From assembly GCA_963716085.1 (NCBI GenBank), contig OY970288.1, positions 3,596,001-3,660,000 on the forward strand: a DNA stretch of 64,000 nucleotides, given 5' to 3'. Each line of letters begins with the position of its first letter. The stretch's first letter is position 1. Below, piece after piece: positions 50,848 to 59,800 of this stretch. This stretch comes from Persicitalea sp963716085. GTDB lineage: Bacteria; Bacteroidota; Bacteroidia; Cytophagales; Spirosomataceae. A model generated the notes under the pieces. It was not told the DNA's origin and did no database searches. It saw only the letters and a program-made list of their open reading frames with translations. The translations under genes and the position numbers were made by a program.

Positions 50848-52671
50848 TCAATCCAACAGATCGATAACCTGAAGACCATTCCTCACCTTCTTCAGACGTT
50901 CCCCGACTAACTCTCGCTCCAGGAATCGGGGCGTGATCGGGGCTTTGAGAATATTGCGGTGCGTGAGCTCTTCGATGAGTTCGATATGGACAGTATCGAA
51001 CTTTCCGGCGTACAGCATTTCGAGGTTTCCCCCATTTTTGAGGTACGCCATCACCTGAATCAGTCCGGCAAGATAAATCGCGTCTTTGGGCAGCCCTCCC
51101 CCGCGATGAATGCGCATCGTGATATTGTACGCTGTCTTTTCAGGGAAATGATAAGTGTTTTTGAGCGACATGAAATTCTCGATAAAACCAACTCCATCGA
51201 CCATTGCCTGCGTGGCCAACACGCGCCCCGCCAACATACGCATCCGGTTCACCGTCAGCCCTCCGACAAGGTATTCGGCCAGTACGGCGAGTCCTTCCTG
51301 CAGTCCATCATAGCCCGCGAAACCCGCGTACATCTGCCGTAGCGGCTGGCTTTTGCCATTACAGTAGGTAAGGATGTGGGTGCCTATTTCGTGCTGGATC
51401 AAGGCATCGCACCGGTATTGGCTGATCCCGAACTTGTCGCTCATCAGCAACTTACTCTTCGATACCAGAATACCCGATACGTCTTTCCGAATTTCCAGGG
51501 ACAGGTTTATATCAGGAAATTTTTTCTGATAATAATGAAGCTCGTTCTGGGCGTGGATCGCGAATTCCTGGCAGTTCAATCGCTTGCTCTTCCTGAGCTT
51601 CACCGGCTTGGGATACTTCTTAAGAATTTCTCGGGCAACCCCGATAACATTCTTCTCCGGTACACCGTAAACGCTCTGTCCGATATATTTAAAATTCTCG
51701 GTTCCCCGCTCTTCCAGCATGATGAGCTGCATCTCCAGTTCCAGCCGCTTTTCGCGCAGGATGTAGGCGATGGTCGGATCCTCCACCTTATCGAGCCGAA
51801 GGTCGAAAAGCTTTCGTTTGGCCTTTTCGGTGTCCAGAGCAATGAGCCGGTACAGAAAGGAGGGCTCTTCGGTAAACTTCGACTTTTTGAATTTATTCCA
51901 GGCCGATCCGCTGTTTACCGGAGTGGTACTCAACAGGAACGACATACCCTTGTCGACCTTCGCCAGTTTCTTATCCGCTCGCAAGGAAAGTTCGTCTACC
52001 TGCGTTTTTCCCAGCATCAGATAATGATGGAATGGGTTGGAAGTCTGAACGCGGATGAATTCAAAAACGGCCCTTTTGATAGTTTCTGAAAAAAGGGTGT
52101 GGAATTTCCGGTAAAACAAGGAATAATATTCCTTGGCCTCGGTATCCAGATATAGCGTGGGTACGGCCACCCCGATGGATAAGTGACTGGTTTCTTTACC
52201 CGGAACGGCAGGCAACACGGGTCTAAAGCGCTTGATCTGCTTGTCGGAAGCACCGAATAATTTGGTGGAAGTTTTGGGATAGGTCTTCTTCAACTTGTTA
52301 AAACCTTCTTCCAACGCACTGACAGTCGCCAGGGCTTTATCTTCGGGATAATAAATCTCGAATGTCGCCCTGGGGGTCTTGGAGACCGGCCACATTTCAA
52401 TAATCAGGAAGGCGTTGAGTTTTTGAGAGACTACGTCGGAGATTTGTTCCAGCAACATTGAAATGTCCGCATCCTCTCCCACCATGAGGTAAGAGGATTG
52501 TGTCCTCAGTAGTCTTGCAAAGTAAGGACTCTTCTTTTTGTAACGATATACGCACAGGTAGGGCAACAACTTGTCAATTTGCAGCTCTCCCTCATCAGGA
52601 AGCTCCTCGCTGATAGGCTGCTCCTCGGTCAATCTCTCGCATATGTCGTCAATCAATAATTTTTCAATCAT
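50848..52671 (-). CDS. QEGLA-motif DUF1704 metallopeptidase (MATCAP-like)
   Basis: 607-residue protein of the DUF1704 family, annotated elsewhere as flavohemoglobin expression-modulating QEGLA-motif protein. The zinc motif HEIGTH is at 427-432 in ALIQHEIGTHILTY and the motif QEGLA at 458-462 supplies the third Glu ligand. Eukaryotic family members (MATCAP) are tubulin tyrosine carboxypeptidases with the same HExxxH signature. No signal peptide, so cytoplasmic. Its ATG shares one base with the stop of the upstream amidohydrolase gene (TAATG), indicating coupled translation. Predicted to remove a C-terminal residue from an unknown peptide or protein. Confidence 0.88.
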   Translation of the reverse strand: MIEKLLIDDICERLTEEQPISEELPDEGELQIDKLLPYLCVYRYKKKSPYFARLLRTQSSYLMVGEDADISMLLEQISDVVSQKLNAFLIIEMWPVSKTPRATFEIYYPEDKALATVSALEEGFNKLKKTYPKTSTKLFGASDKQIKRFRPVLPAVPGKETSHLSIGVAVPTLYLDTEAKEYYSLFYRKFHTLFSETIKRAVFEFIRVQTSNPFHHYLMLGKTQVDELSLRADKKLAKVDKGMSFLLSTTPVNSGSAWNKFKKSKFTEEPSFLYRLIALDTEKAKRKLFDLRLDKVEDPTIAYILREKRLELEMQLIMLEERGTENFKYIGQSVYGVPEKNVIGVAREILKKYPKPVKLRKSKRLNCQEFAIHAQNELHYYQKKFPDINLSLEIRKDVSGILVSKSKLLMSDKFGISQYRCDALIQHEIGTHILTYCNGKSQPLRQMYAGFAGYDGLQEGLAVLAEYLVGGLTVNRMRMLAGRVLATQAMVDGVGFIENFMSLKNTYHFPEKTAYNITMRIHRGGGLPKDAIYLAGLIQVMAYLKNGGNLEMLYAGKFDTVHIELIEELTHRNILKAPITPRFLERELVGERLKKVRNGLQVIDLLD

Positions 52672-53495
52672 TAAATCTGTTCGGTAAATTCTTTCACTTG
52701 TAAAGGAATAAGTACTTTCAAATGATCCTCGACCGAGCGCACGACTTCGGGAAAGATTACGCCGGTTTCCTCGTCACAATAAATCTTGGAAATTTCGGTG
52801 GCCAATACCAGCGTATTCTTGAAATTCTCCGTGATATATTTCAACAAATAACCGTTGCCCTGAAACGTGTCGTTTATTCCCGAGCCGGACTCGATTCCGT
52901 TCGGCAAATCCATGCTCCCCAACTTCTGGCTCCAAGAGTTTACCAGACCGCCGAATCGACCGTTGTCGATGTTGGTCGTTCCCAAATTCCAAGTAGGCAC
53001 CGCGCGATCCCAGCGCTTCCAGTTGTAGCTGTGCATGTCGAAGACGATCGCTTTGCCGTATTTTTTCTCGATTTGATCTATCAGGGCATGGATTACTTTA
53101 TAAAAGGTCTCGTGTTTGGTCAGGCTGTGCTGACGCTCTTCCTCCGGCAGTGGGGTGCGCCATAGCTGCTTTCCCCACGCATCGTCGTAAATGGCCCTCT
53201 CGGGTTCGCGGTTCAGGTCGTACTCGAACCGGCTGTCGAGGCCGGCAATGACCATAGGATGCGATTGCACCATCTCTTTGGTACACGGGTCTTCTTCGTA
53301 CCAGCGGTCGTACTCGGAGTGCAGGCAATTTTCCCACAACGACTTCCTGAACTGATGGCCGTCGTGCACGGCTGTGCAGAGGTAAGGCGCGTATTCTTCA
53401 ATTTTGATCACGAAAGAGTAGTCGTCCGAGACCGCTTCAAAAGGAACCTGCTTCTCAATTCTCTGGATGATTTCCGAAGGGGAAAGCTTGTACAT
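52671..53495 (-). CDS. N-formylglutamate amidohydrolase-family protein
   Basis: 274-residue FGase (PF05013) protein. Family marks are HDGHQFRKSLWENCLH, GLDSRFEYDLNREPERAIYDD (metal Glu region), IVFDMHSYNWKRW (metal His) and NLGTTNIDNGRFG. The fold is related to M14 zinc carboxypeptidases. In histidine degradation the family releases formate from N-formylglutamate, but no hut genes are near, so a different acyl-amino-acid or peptide substrate is likely. First gene of the operon with the QEGLA protein and the ATP-grasp ligase. Confidence 0.9.
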   Translation of the reverse strand: MYKLSPSEIIQRIEKQVPFEAVSDDYSFVIKIEEYAPYLCTAVHDGHQFRKSLWENCLHSEYDRWYEEDPCTKEMVQSHPMVIAGLDSRFEYDLNREPERAIYDDAWGKQLWRTPLPEEERQHSLTKHETFYKVIHALIDQIEKKYGKAIVFDMHSYNWKRWDRAVPTWNLGTTNIDNGRFGGLVNSWSQKLGSMDLPNGIESGSGINDTFQGNGYLLKYITENFKNTLVLATEISKIYCDEETGVIFPEVVRSVEDHLKVLIPLQVKEFTEQI

Positions 53496-53617
53496 GCGTT
53501 TCTGTAGTTATTTAAGTATTATTCATGAGTGCGGACTGCAAAGGAAGGTTGGCGTAGCAGTTTTCGCATAAAATAGCTGCCTTCCAACCCTAAGAAAACC
53601 GTGCCTATCCACCTGGT

Positions 53618-54715
53618 TCACTCCTTGCCTGCATCGGCTTTCCCCTTCCGAATTGCTTTATCCGCCTTACTTTGGGTATCCGCTTCTTCTTTGACTTCGG
53701 GCTGGTCGCCTACATTTTCGGGTTCATAACTCAGCTCAATAAACATCGGAAAGTGGTCGCTTCCTACCTTGTCGCCGCGCTCGATCCTGATGAGTTTGAA
53801 ATGGGAGCTATGGTAAATATGATCGAGCGGCCAGCGGAAGATAGGGATCTTGGCGTGGAAAGTATTGAAGAAACCCCGCCCCAGTCGCGGGTCGAGGTAG
53901 CCGCTGACTTCCTGGAAAAGCTCCGTCGTCTCGGACCAGGCCACGTCGTTGAAGTCACCGGCCACAATCACACCGCCCTTTTCTTGGCGGGCCTCGCGCC
54001 CCACCATGATGATCTCGGCGTCGCGCTCGCGGCTGTCGTCCTGGTGTCCCGGCACGGGCGGCCGGGGATGCACGATGAACAGGTGCACCCAATCACCGGA
54101 ACTGAGCTGTACTTTGGCACGAATGGAAGGGATATCCGACTCCAACAAATAGCGCACCTGCGTTCGATCCAGGGGCAGCTTCGAGTACAGATGCATTCCG
54201 TAGGTATTATCGAGCGGAACCGCTACCCGGTGCGGGTATTTCTCATCGAGCACCGACAGTGCCTCTTGCCAGCGCGTGTTCGACTCGGTGGTGATGAAAA
54301 TATCCGGCTGGTACTCGCGCACGCTCGAGAGCACCTCGTCGTAGTTGGTATTAGTTTGCAAGACGTTACAGATAAACAGGCTCACGCCGACTCGCTTCGA
54401 GGGCGCTTTATCGGTCTCCAGTACCTGCGTTGGGGCAAGAATCGTGTAAGGGAACGCCTTATAAGCCTGAACGCCGATGACCCCAGCCAGCAACAGCACG
54501 AAGACGTAGCTCACGCGGTCTCGCTTGAAATAAAGGAAAAAGTACAAGACCAGGGCCAACAGAGCCACCCCGAAAGTCTGTAACCTGGGATAATCGAAGA
54601 TGCGCACGTACCACGCATTGGAAGGAAAGAGCGGCAGAATCGTGGCGAGTACCGCAATCGCCACCAGCAGGATGAAAATGCTCAGTAAGGCGTAGCGGAT
54701 GTAAGGGTTTTTCAA
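53618..54715 (-). CDS. Membrane-anchored endonuclease/exonuclease/phosphatase-family protein
   Basis: 365-residue protein. Three N-terminal membrane helices (to about residue 95) precede an EEP domain: SLFICNVLQTNTNYDEVLSSV, PDIFITTESNTRW (metal Glu), WVHLFIVHPRPP, GGVIVAGDFNDVAWS (catalytic Asn/Asp), and the late SDHFPMFIEL (Asp-His pair). The C-terminal tail is Lys/Glu-rich. Members hydrolyse phosphodiesters of nucleic acids or lipids; the active site likely faces the periplasm. Confidence 0.92.
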   Translation of the reverse strand: MKNPYIRYALLSIFILLVAIAVLATILPLFPSNAWYVRIFDYPRLQTFGVALLALVLYFFLYFKRDRVSYVFVLLLAGVIGVQAYKAFPYTILAPTQVLETDKAPSKRVGVSLFICNVLQTNTNYDEVLSSVREYQPDIFITTESNTRWQEALSVLDEKYPHRVAVPLDNTYGMHLYSKLPLDRTQVRYLLESDIPSIRAKVQLSSGDWVHLFIVHPRPPVPGHQDDSRERDAEIIMVGREARQEKGGVIVAGDFNDVAWSETTELFQEVSGYLDPRLGRGFFNTFHAKIPIFRWPLDHIYHSSHFKLIRIERGDKVGSDHFPMFIELSYEPENVGDQPEVKEEADTQSKADKAIRKGKADAGKE

Positions 54716-55071
54716 GGAGCGGACGGTTAAAGCGAGGGTCGAGTCGCTGCGTGCGAGGTCGATTGGTACGCTGTAAATAACTGTTCCACGAGAAGCAATC
54801 GCCCTTCTGAAAAAGGTGATTGCTTCTTTTGATTAGAACAATACGTGGTATTACGATCCGAAAACGGTGCAATATGGTAAGCGTCCGGCGAGAATAGCTT
54901 GATATCGACGCTAATTCATGGTCTGTGGAAGTAAGGTCCTTTGAACCAGATTTCTTGCATATGAAAGTATCCAGCTGTTGCAAAGGCCCTAGCCATATTC
55001 AGAACCTAGTCTCCTTTGGAATACTACGCTCAGAGGGAAGGGCGCGTATCAGAACTTCCCATCGAGGTCTT
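54716..55071. other. 356-bp intergenic region with one hairpin
   Basis: It holds the hairpin at 54791-54830 and otherwise no ORF, repeat or promoter that I can support. Confidence 0.6.
54791..54830. terminator. Hairpin in the spacer downstream of the 55-kb gene
   Basis: AGAAGCAATCGCCC pairs with GGTGATTGCTTCT around TTCTGAAAAA, leaving one mismatch. U-rich or A-rich flanks allow termination on either strand. Confidence 0.55.
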
Positions 55072-55536
55072 CTAGAAACGCAACCTTAAACCAAGTCGGT
55101 TGCCATCCGAAAAGATTTCCATCTCTCGAGCCGAACCAACACCTGCCGTCGAGTTGTACAGTTGCACAGCCTGCACTGCCTGGTTCCGGGCGTTGATTGA
55201 AATGGGAATTCCTATACCAATCAAACCTACGCCAACCCCAAACAAGGGCCAGTTCGCTTTCCCACCTCCGATCACAGAACCCAACGAGTAACCAATTGCT
55301 CCTCCCCCGGCAAATCCGATGATACTGGCAATCGTGTTATTCGTGCGTGCCTTCTTGATGATTGGGTAGGCCTGGCGATTCGGCTCCATCACCCTGACCA
55401 ATTGGCGGAAACTCAACACGTTTCCATTTTGGGAAAACTGGTAGCCGCCCATAATTTTGCGGGAATCTATCGTCTGGGCCTCGCTGGTTGTCCACAGTGC
55501 CGTAATCATTACAAGAGTCAGAAGTACCTTTTTCAT
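55072..55536 (-). CDS. Secreted glycine-zipper-like protein of unknown function
   Basis: 154-residue protein. The start at 55536 (MKKVLLTLVMITALWTTSEAQ) gives a signal peptide. The middle has two hydrophobic glycine-rich segments (ASIIGFAGGGAIGYSLGSVIGGG and WPLFGVGVGLIGIGIPISI), suggesting a helical hairpin inserted in a membrane. The end is a short beta-like tail (EIFSDGNRLGLRLRF). Similar proteins recur in Bacteroidota without assigned function. It stands alone on the minus strand. Confidence 0.72.
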   Translation of the reverse strand: MKKVLLTLVMITALWTTSEAQTIDSRKIMGGYQFSQNGNVLSFRQLVRVMEPNRQAYPIIKKARTNNTIASIIGFAGGGAIGYSLGSVIGGGKANWPLFGVGVGLIGIGIPISINARNQAVQAVQLYNSTAGVGSAREMEIFSDGNRLGLRLRF

Positions 55537-55642
55537 GAAACTATTTGGTAGGAAGTGAAATATTCTCAGTAACGAGAAAGGCACTTCAAAATCTATGCTA
55601 GTCGACGGTTATTTTTTGTAGGATGAGCCAGTTTACATTCTG

Positions 55643-55992
55643 TCATATCCCCACAACCCACCCCACATACACCACCCGTCCCATCGCCGCCGCTCCATAA
55701 GCCGACACCGCATTGGCGTCCGTGATATTCGTCGCCCCCAGCCGCAGCAGACTTTTCAAAGCGGGCAGTTTATACCCGACCTGCGCATCCAAAGTACCGT
55801 AAGCGTCGATGAAGCCTTCGTCGAAGGGCATGAAGAAGGTGTAGCCCGTCTGGTAGCGGTAGTTGAGGCTGTACGTGAATTGCTGGCGGGTACCGTCCAG
55901 GCCCAGGTTGACTTTGTGCGCCGGGGTGTTGAAGCCCAGAATCAGGCCCGGCGTGTCGGCCTCGTCGATGTGCGACCAGGTGTAGTTGCTGT
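55643..55992 (-). pseudogene. Orphan second copy of the TonB-receptor 3' end
   Basis: 350 bp corresponding to 56731-57080, the last 116 codons of the intact TonB receptor gene, with the frame and stop preserved. By eye about 16 substitutions separate the copies, mostly at third codon positions. The reading frame is open but has no start or signal and is cut at its 5' side exactly where the small-protein gene of the adjacent cassette ends (55994). It is a remnant of a diverged allele or paralogue, not a functional receptor. Confidence 0.92.
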
Positions 55993-55993
55993 T

Positions 55994-56152
55994 CTACGTA
56001 AACGATATTTCGCGGGCTTCTTTTTTAGAATTTCTCTTCAATTCTAATTTTCGCTGGGCAATAAATACACTAAGTTCTTTTTCCCTTTCGGGAGTCAGGG
56101 GTTTGCTGTTGATTATAAAATCAACTCCTTCCGGTTCTTTTATAAATCCCAT
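55994..56152 (-). CDS. 52-residue small protein, likely antitoxin partner
   Basis: Small gene starting at ATG 56152: MGFIKEPEGVDFIINSKPLT, then a charged helical tail (REKELSVFIAQRKLELKRN) and TAG at 55996-55994. It begins four bases after the stop of the GNAT-like gene. Small proteins of this type commonly pair with that protein family in Bacteroidota as far as I recall. A role as antitoxin is inferred from size, charge and coupling. Its stop codon lies one base from the duplicated receptor fragment. Confidence 0.7.
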   Translation of the reverse strand: MGFIKEPEGVDFIINSKPLTPEREKELSVFIAQRKLELKRNSKKEAREISFT

Positions 56153-56156
56153 AATG

Positions 56157-56684
56157 TCAAGGTTTAAAATATTTGAAAACTAATCTTTCAGCCGCTTTCG
56201 TGTCGATCACCATCAGATGCCCTCCAAAATGAACTGCGCCAAGTGTATTGATGTAATGCTCGATTAGCTTGGTCTTCGACTCAAAAGAAACAAAGCCTTC
56301 CCCGCCTCTTTGAAAGGATAATTTGCAGGCGAACGCCACTAGATTACCAGGTACCCCTTCGTACAATTTGCCCTTACCAAGGTTAAACGGAGCACTTTCC
56401 AACAGATTCATATAAACATGGTCTGGCTTGACTGTCAAGCTAATGAGTCCCTGCACAATGTCGGGATTGCCCGCTATGCCTAATTTATAGACTTCCCGGT
56501 CGAATTGATCAAATTCGTATTTCCAGTTGAACAACCACCCCGCCTTCTTGACAACGTTCTTCAAATCGCCCTTTGCGAGTAACGCTATTTCTGTCCTAAA
56601 ACTATCCCCACTGATGCGATTGAGTATCGAATCTGTTAGCTTATCAATCTTTATTCCAATGAGATAGGAGTTCTTATCGGCCAT
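56157..56684 (-). CDS. GNAT-fold-like protein, candidate toxin
   Basis: 175-residue protein starting at ATG 56684 (MADKNSYLIG); the longer frame reads back into the receptor gene. C-terminal segments resemble GNAT acetyltransferases: VHFGGHLMVIDTKAAERLVFKYF, AFACKLSFQRGGEGFVSFES and KTKLIEHYINTLGA. A GNAT-type acetyl-CoA site would be around QRGGEGF. The gene is visibly more AT-rich than its neighbours. With the small downstream gene it forms a compact two-gene cassette between two copies of the TonB-receptor 3' end. Toxin function is inference. Confidence 0.72.
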   Translation of the reverse strand: MADKNSYLIGIKIDKLTDSILNRISGDSFRTEIALLAKGDLKNVVKKAGWLFNWKYEFDQFDREVYKLGIAGNPDIVQGLISLTVKPDHVYMNLLESAPFNLGKGKLYEGVPGNLVAFACKLSFQRGGEGFVSFESKTKLIEHYINTLGAVHFGGHLMVIDTKAAERLVFKYFKP

Positions 56685-56687
56685 GTC

Positions 56688-56695
56688 CAAAGATA
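56688..56695 (-). promoter_or_regulatory. -7 element directly before the GNAT-like gene
   Basis: The minus strand reads TATCTTTG three bases before ATG 56684. If used, the transcript would start at or next to the start codon, giving a leaderless or near-leaderless mRNA. No -33 box at standard spacing. Confidence 0.35.
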
Positions 56696-56730
56696 CGAAT
56701 ATTCTTATAGCCACGCTAAGTGCAATCCAT

Positions 56731-59451
56731 TCAAATCCCCACAACCCACCCCACATACACCACCCGCCCCATCGCCGCTGCCCCGTAGGCCGACACCGCA
56801 TTGGCGTCCGTGATATTCGTCGCCCCCAGCCGCAGCAGACTTTTCAAAGCGGGCAGTTTATACCCGACCTGCGCATCCAAAGTACCGTAAGCGTCGATGA
56901 AGCCTTCGTCGAAGGGCATGAAGAAGGTGTAGCCCGTTTGGTAGCGGTAGTTCAGGCTGTACATAAATTGCTGGCGGGTACCGTCCAGGCCGAGGTTTAC
57001 TTTGTGCGTTGGGGTATTGAAGCCCAGAATCAGGCCCTGCGTGTCGGCCTCGTCGATGTGCGACCAGGTGTAGTTGCTGTACAGATGCAGTTTTTGCGGC
57101 GTGTAGTAGTCGGCGGCCAGCACCACCCCTTGCGTATTCACGGCCTGGTCGGCGTTGGCCCATACCTGGATCAGGCGGCCGCGAGTGCGGTCCGTGGCGG
57201 GCTTGGAGAAGTCGCCGCCGGGGGCAGGAAAAGGTTTGCCTTCTACGGGCAGGCCGTCCTCGCGGCCGTAGAAGCGCAGGGTACCGATGAAGTCCTGGTA
57301 GCGCGAGCGGTAGTAGCTGGCATCCAGGTATAAGCCTTTCAGGACTTGCGCCTTGTAGCCTATCTCCCAGGTGTTGACCTGCTCGGGCGACAATCCCTTG
57401 ATCGTTTGGGGTTGCAGGAAATCAGGGTTCGGCTGGCCGTTGGGCAGCGTCGAAACGGCATTGAGGCCCTGAAAGCCGCCGTCGATATTGCCCATGACCA
57501 GCAGCGAACCAAAATCCAGGTAAATGTACTGGTCGAGCTGCGCGGGTTGGCGGTAAGCCTGCGCGTAGCTCATTCGAAAATTGTGTTCCCGGTTTTCACC
57601 CAATGACAACACGCCCGAGGCGCGGGGCGAAAAGCGGGTACCGAAGTTGCGGAAGTTGTCCACGCGCCCGGCGAAGGCTAGGCGCAGTCGGTCGTTAAGG
57701 AGATTTTGGCGGATTTGTCCGTAAGCCCCCCCCTCATAGTTGACGATGTGGTCGCGCAGCTGCACGTCGTTGGTGCCGGGCGCGATGGGCGACTTGTCGC
57801 CGTCGGCCAGCAGTGTACCCGCCGAGCGTAAGCGGTGGGTGCGGAAACTGGCCCCGGCGATGAGCTGGGTGGCGGGGGCGAGCTGCCATTCCTTTTGGGT
57901 ACTGAGGTCGTAGAAGCGGGCGGTATTGGCAAAGGCCGCCCCGCGAACCGTCCTGGCCCCATTGATTTCGATGCTGCCCACGCCACTCACGATTTGCTGA
58001 CGAAGATCATTAAAGGCTTTGCTGCCCACGGGTAGCATCACGTCCTGCGCTATACGCGACGCCAGCGCCTGGGCCTCGGCGATGCTTTGTCCGCCCGATA
58101 TGGCTTGGCCGAGCTGATAAGGTTGTGGGGCGGAGCCCTCAGGATTGGCAAAATAAACGCCATCGAGCGGTACATTTCCGGGTAAACCGTCCTTCCGAGC
58201 CGCCCCGAAAATCTGGTTCCAAAGGTTGAAGTAGTTTTGGCCGTAAGTCGGGTACTGTCCGCCGCCGGGCCGGGCGGGGGCCATCCTGCTACCCATGATT
58301 CCGTTGCCGAGGCCGCTCAGGTCGTAGGCTTTTCCGCCGTAGTCATAGACCGTATAGCCGCGCACAAACCAGTCTTTACCTTTCAGCTCGACCCGGTGGA
58401 GGTCGTATTGCATGGCGCGCTGGGCGTAGCGGCTGCTGCTCTGGAAAATGCCGTTGCTGAACGTGTAGCGATATTCGTAGGTCAGCTTGGTGCGTTCGTT
58501 GATTTTGTAGTGCAGCGAAGGATTGATTCGAATATTCCCAGCCTTGTAGCTGTCGCCCCAAACCGTAAATAGATCGCCCGGTGCTTTCGCCCAAAGCAGA
58601 TCCCGCTCGGCGTAGCCGGGGGCGTAAATGCGGTACGGCTTGTTGTCGTTCAGAGCGGTCAGCACGGGGTTGGTAACTGTGGAACCCTGATCGCCGAAGC
58701 GATTGAGGGCATTCCAGCCCAACGGCGAACCTTGGGCATTGTTGGCGGGATCGGCCCCAGCCAGGCCGCCCTCCGTGACGCGCTTAACGGCCGCGTCGCT
58801 ACTGGCGAAAAATTCATCAGCGGAGAAGTAGTTGGCGTTGATTTTGAAGGCCAGCTTGTCGCTGTAGGTCTTAGCAAAACGCACCTGAAGATCAATCAGG
58901 TGCCGGTTGCCCCCGCGCAGCGAAGCCGTCAGGCCGGGCGTAGCGAAGGGGTCTTTGGAATGCATCAGCATCACGCCGTTCAGGGCATTGGAGCCATACA
59001 GTGCCGAACTGGCCCCGTGCACAATGTCCACGCTTTCCAGATCGAGATCGGAGATTCCCACCCAGTTGCCGTAGTACAGCGATGCAGTCGGTGAGGTGAC
59101 ATCCACGTAATCGGCGAGTTGAACCACGCGCTCGGCTTTGTTACTGTTGAAGCCGCGCGTGCTGAAACTGGTAATCAGCCAACTCGATTGACTGACGTCG
59201 ATGCTTTTGTATTTCGCCAGGCCCGAGATCAGGTCCGTCGAAGCGGTGCGTTGCAGTTGCAAAGCGGAGATATGTTCTACCGTAACGGGCGTTTCCATCA
59301 CGCGCTCGGCGGTGCGGGAGGCAGCAACGGTGATTTGGTTCAGTGTGCCGCCGTCGCGGCTGGTGGTATCGGTTTGGGCGTGAGAGGGTTTGGATAAAAA
59401 AACGAGCAAAAGGAGGCAGGCGAAGGGAAGCGATTTGTAGCGGCAGTTCAT
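56731..59451 (-). CDS. TonB-dependent outer-membrane receptor
   Basis: 906-residue receptor with a signal peptide ending PSHAQ. The plug domain (about 35-180) shows LNQITVAASRTAERVMETPVT, the TonB-box region, then DLDLESVDIVHGASSALYGSNALNGVM. The barrel fills the rest, with extracellular loops and repeated Y-x-Y strands, ending VYVGWVVGI. It lacks a carboxypeptidase-like extension, so it is of the classic siderophore/cobalamin/metal type rather than SusC; ligand unknown. Its 3' end is duplicated beyond the small cassette. Confidence 0.93.
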   Translation of the reverse strand: MNCRYKSLPFACLLLLVFLSKPSHAQTDTTSRDGGTLNQITVAASRTAERVMETPVTVEHISALQLQRTASTDLISGLAKYKSIDVSQSSWLITSFSTRGFNSNKAERVVQLADYVDVTSPTASLYYGNWVGISDLDLESVDIVHGASSALYGSNALNGVMLMHSKDPFATPGLTASLRGGNRHLIDLQVRFAKTYSDKLAFKINANYFSADEFFASSDAAVKRVTEGGLAGADPANNAQGSPLGWNALNRFGDQGSTVTNPVLTALNDNKPYRIYAPGYAERDLLWAKAPGDLFTVWGDSYKAGNIRINPSLHYKINERTKLTYEYRYTFSNGIFQSSSRYAQRAMQYDLHRVELKGKDWFVRGYTVYDYGGKAYDLSGLGNGIMGSRMAPARPGGGQYPTYGQNYFNLWNQIFGAARKDGLPGNVPLDGVYFANPEGSAPQPYQLGQAISGGQSIAEAQALASRIAQDVMLPVGSKAFNDLRQQIVSGVGSIEINGARTVRGAAFANTARFYDLSTQKEWQLAPATQLIAGASFRTHRLRSAGTLLADGDKSPIAPGTNDVQLRDHIVNYEGGAYGQIRQNLLNDRLRLAFAGRVDNFRNFGTRFSPRASGVLSLGENREHNFRMSYAQAYRQPAQLDQYIYLDFGSLLVMGNIDGGFQGLNAVSTLPNGQPNPDFLQPQTIKGLSPEQVNTWEIGYKAQVLKGLYLDASYYRSRYQDFIGTLRFYGREDGLPVEGKPFPAPGGDFSKPATDRTRGRLIQVWANADQAVNTQGVVLAADYYTPQKLHLYSNYTWSHIDEADTQGLILGFNTPTHKVNLGLDGTRQQFMYSLNYRYQTGYTFFMPFDEGFIDAYGTLDAQVGYKLPALKSLLRLGATNITDANAVSAYGAAAMGRVVYVGWVVGI

Positions 59452-59476
59452 CGAATGACAAGTGGTTTCTGAATGC

Positions 59477-59484
59477 CAAAGATA
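59477..59484 (-). promoter_or_regulatory. -7 promoter element for the TonB receptor
   Basis: The minus strand reads TATCTTTG about 25 bases before ATG 59451, a good position for a short leader. The -33 region is not convincing. Confidence 0.45.
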
Positions 59485-59519
59485 TAAGGTGTTCTTGGCA
59501 ATAGAAGCCGTACCACCTT

Positions 59520-59672
59520 TTAAACCACCTCGCCCGCACCGGGAAACTGGCTTCTAGCGCCGAATCGCAACTTGGGCCAAAGGAAGTAAGTGGCTAGAAC
59601 AAGGCCTATTACAATGAGCGCTGAGGTGCCGTCCCCTGTTTTTCCAATGTAGTGAAACAGCGCAGGCAGCAA
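59520..59672 (-). pseudogene. Possible gene remnant encoding a membrane segment
   Basis: From a TTG at 59672 the frame gives LPALFHYIGKTGDGTSALIV and then GLVLATYFLWPKL and a basic tail, ending at TAA 59522-59520. It has one convincing membrane helix but no ATG and no signal, and the frame is open only about 18 codons further back. Possibly the 3' end of a lost membrane-protein gene; it may also be chance. The remainder of the 349-bp spacer holds a promoter and a terminator. Confidence 0.3.
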
Positions 59673-59743
59673 AACCGCCTGGGTTCTTACGACATTCTTA
59701 CCGTCTGTGTGATGACTCCTACTTTTTGCCTAGGGCAAAACAA

Positions 59744-59775
59744 AGCCGCCGTAATAAATACATACTACGGCGGCT
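59744..59775 (-). terminator. Intrinsic terminator after the DM13 gene
   Basis: AGCCGCCGTA (59744-59753) and TACGGCGGCT (59766-59775) form a perfect 10-bp stem with a 12-base loop. On the minus strand it is followed by TTGTTTTG. It lies 25 bases past the DM13 stop. Confidence 0.85.
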
Positions 59776-59800
59776 GGTGCGTACAGTGAAATCAAAGTCG

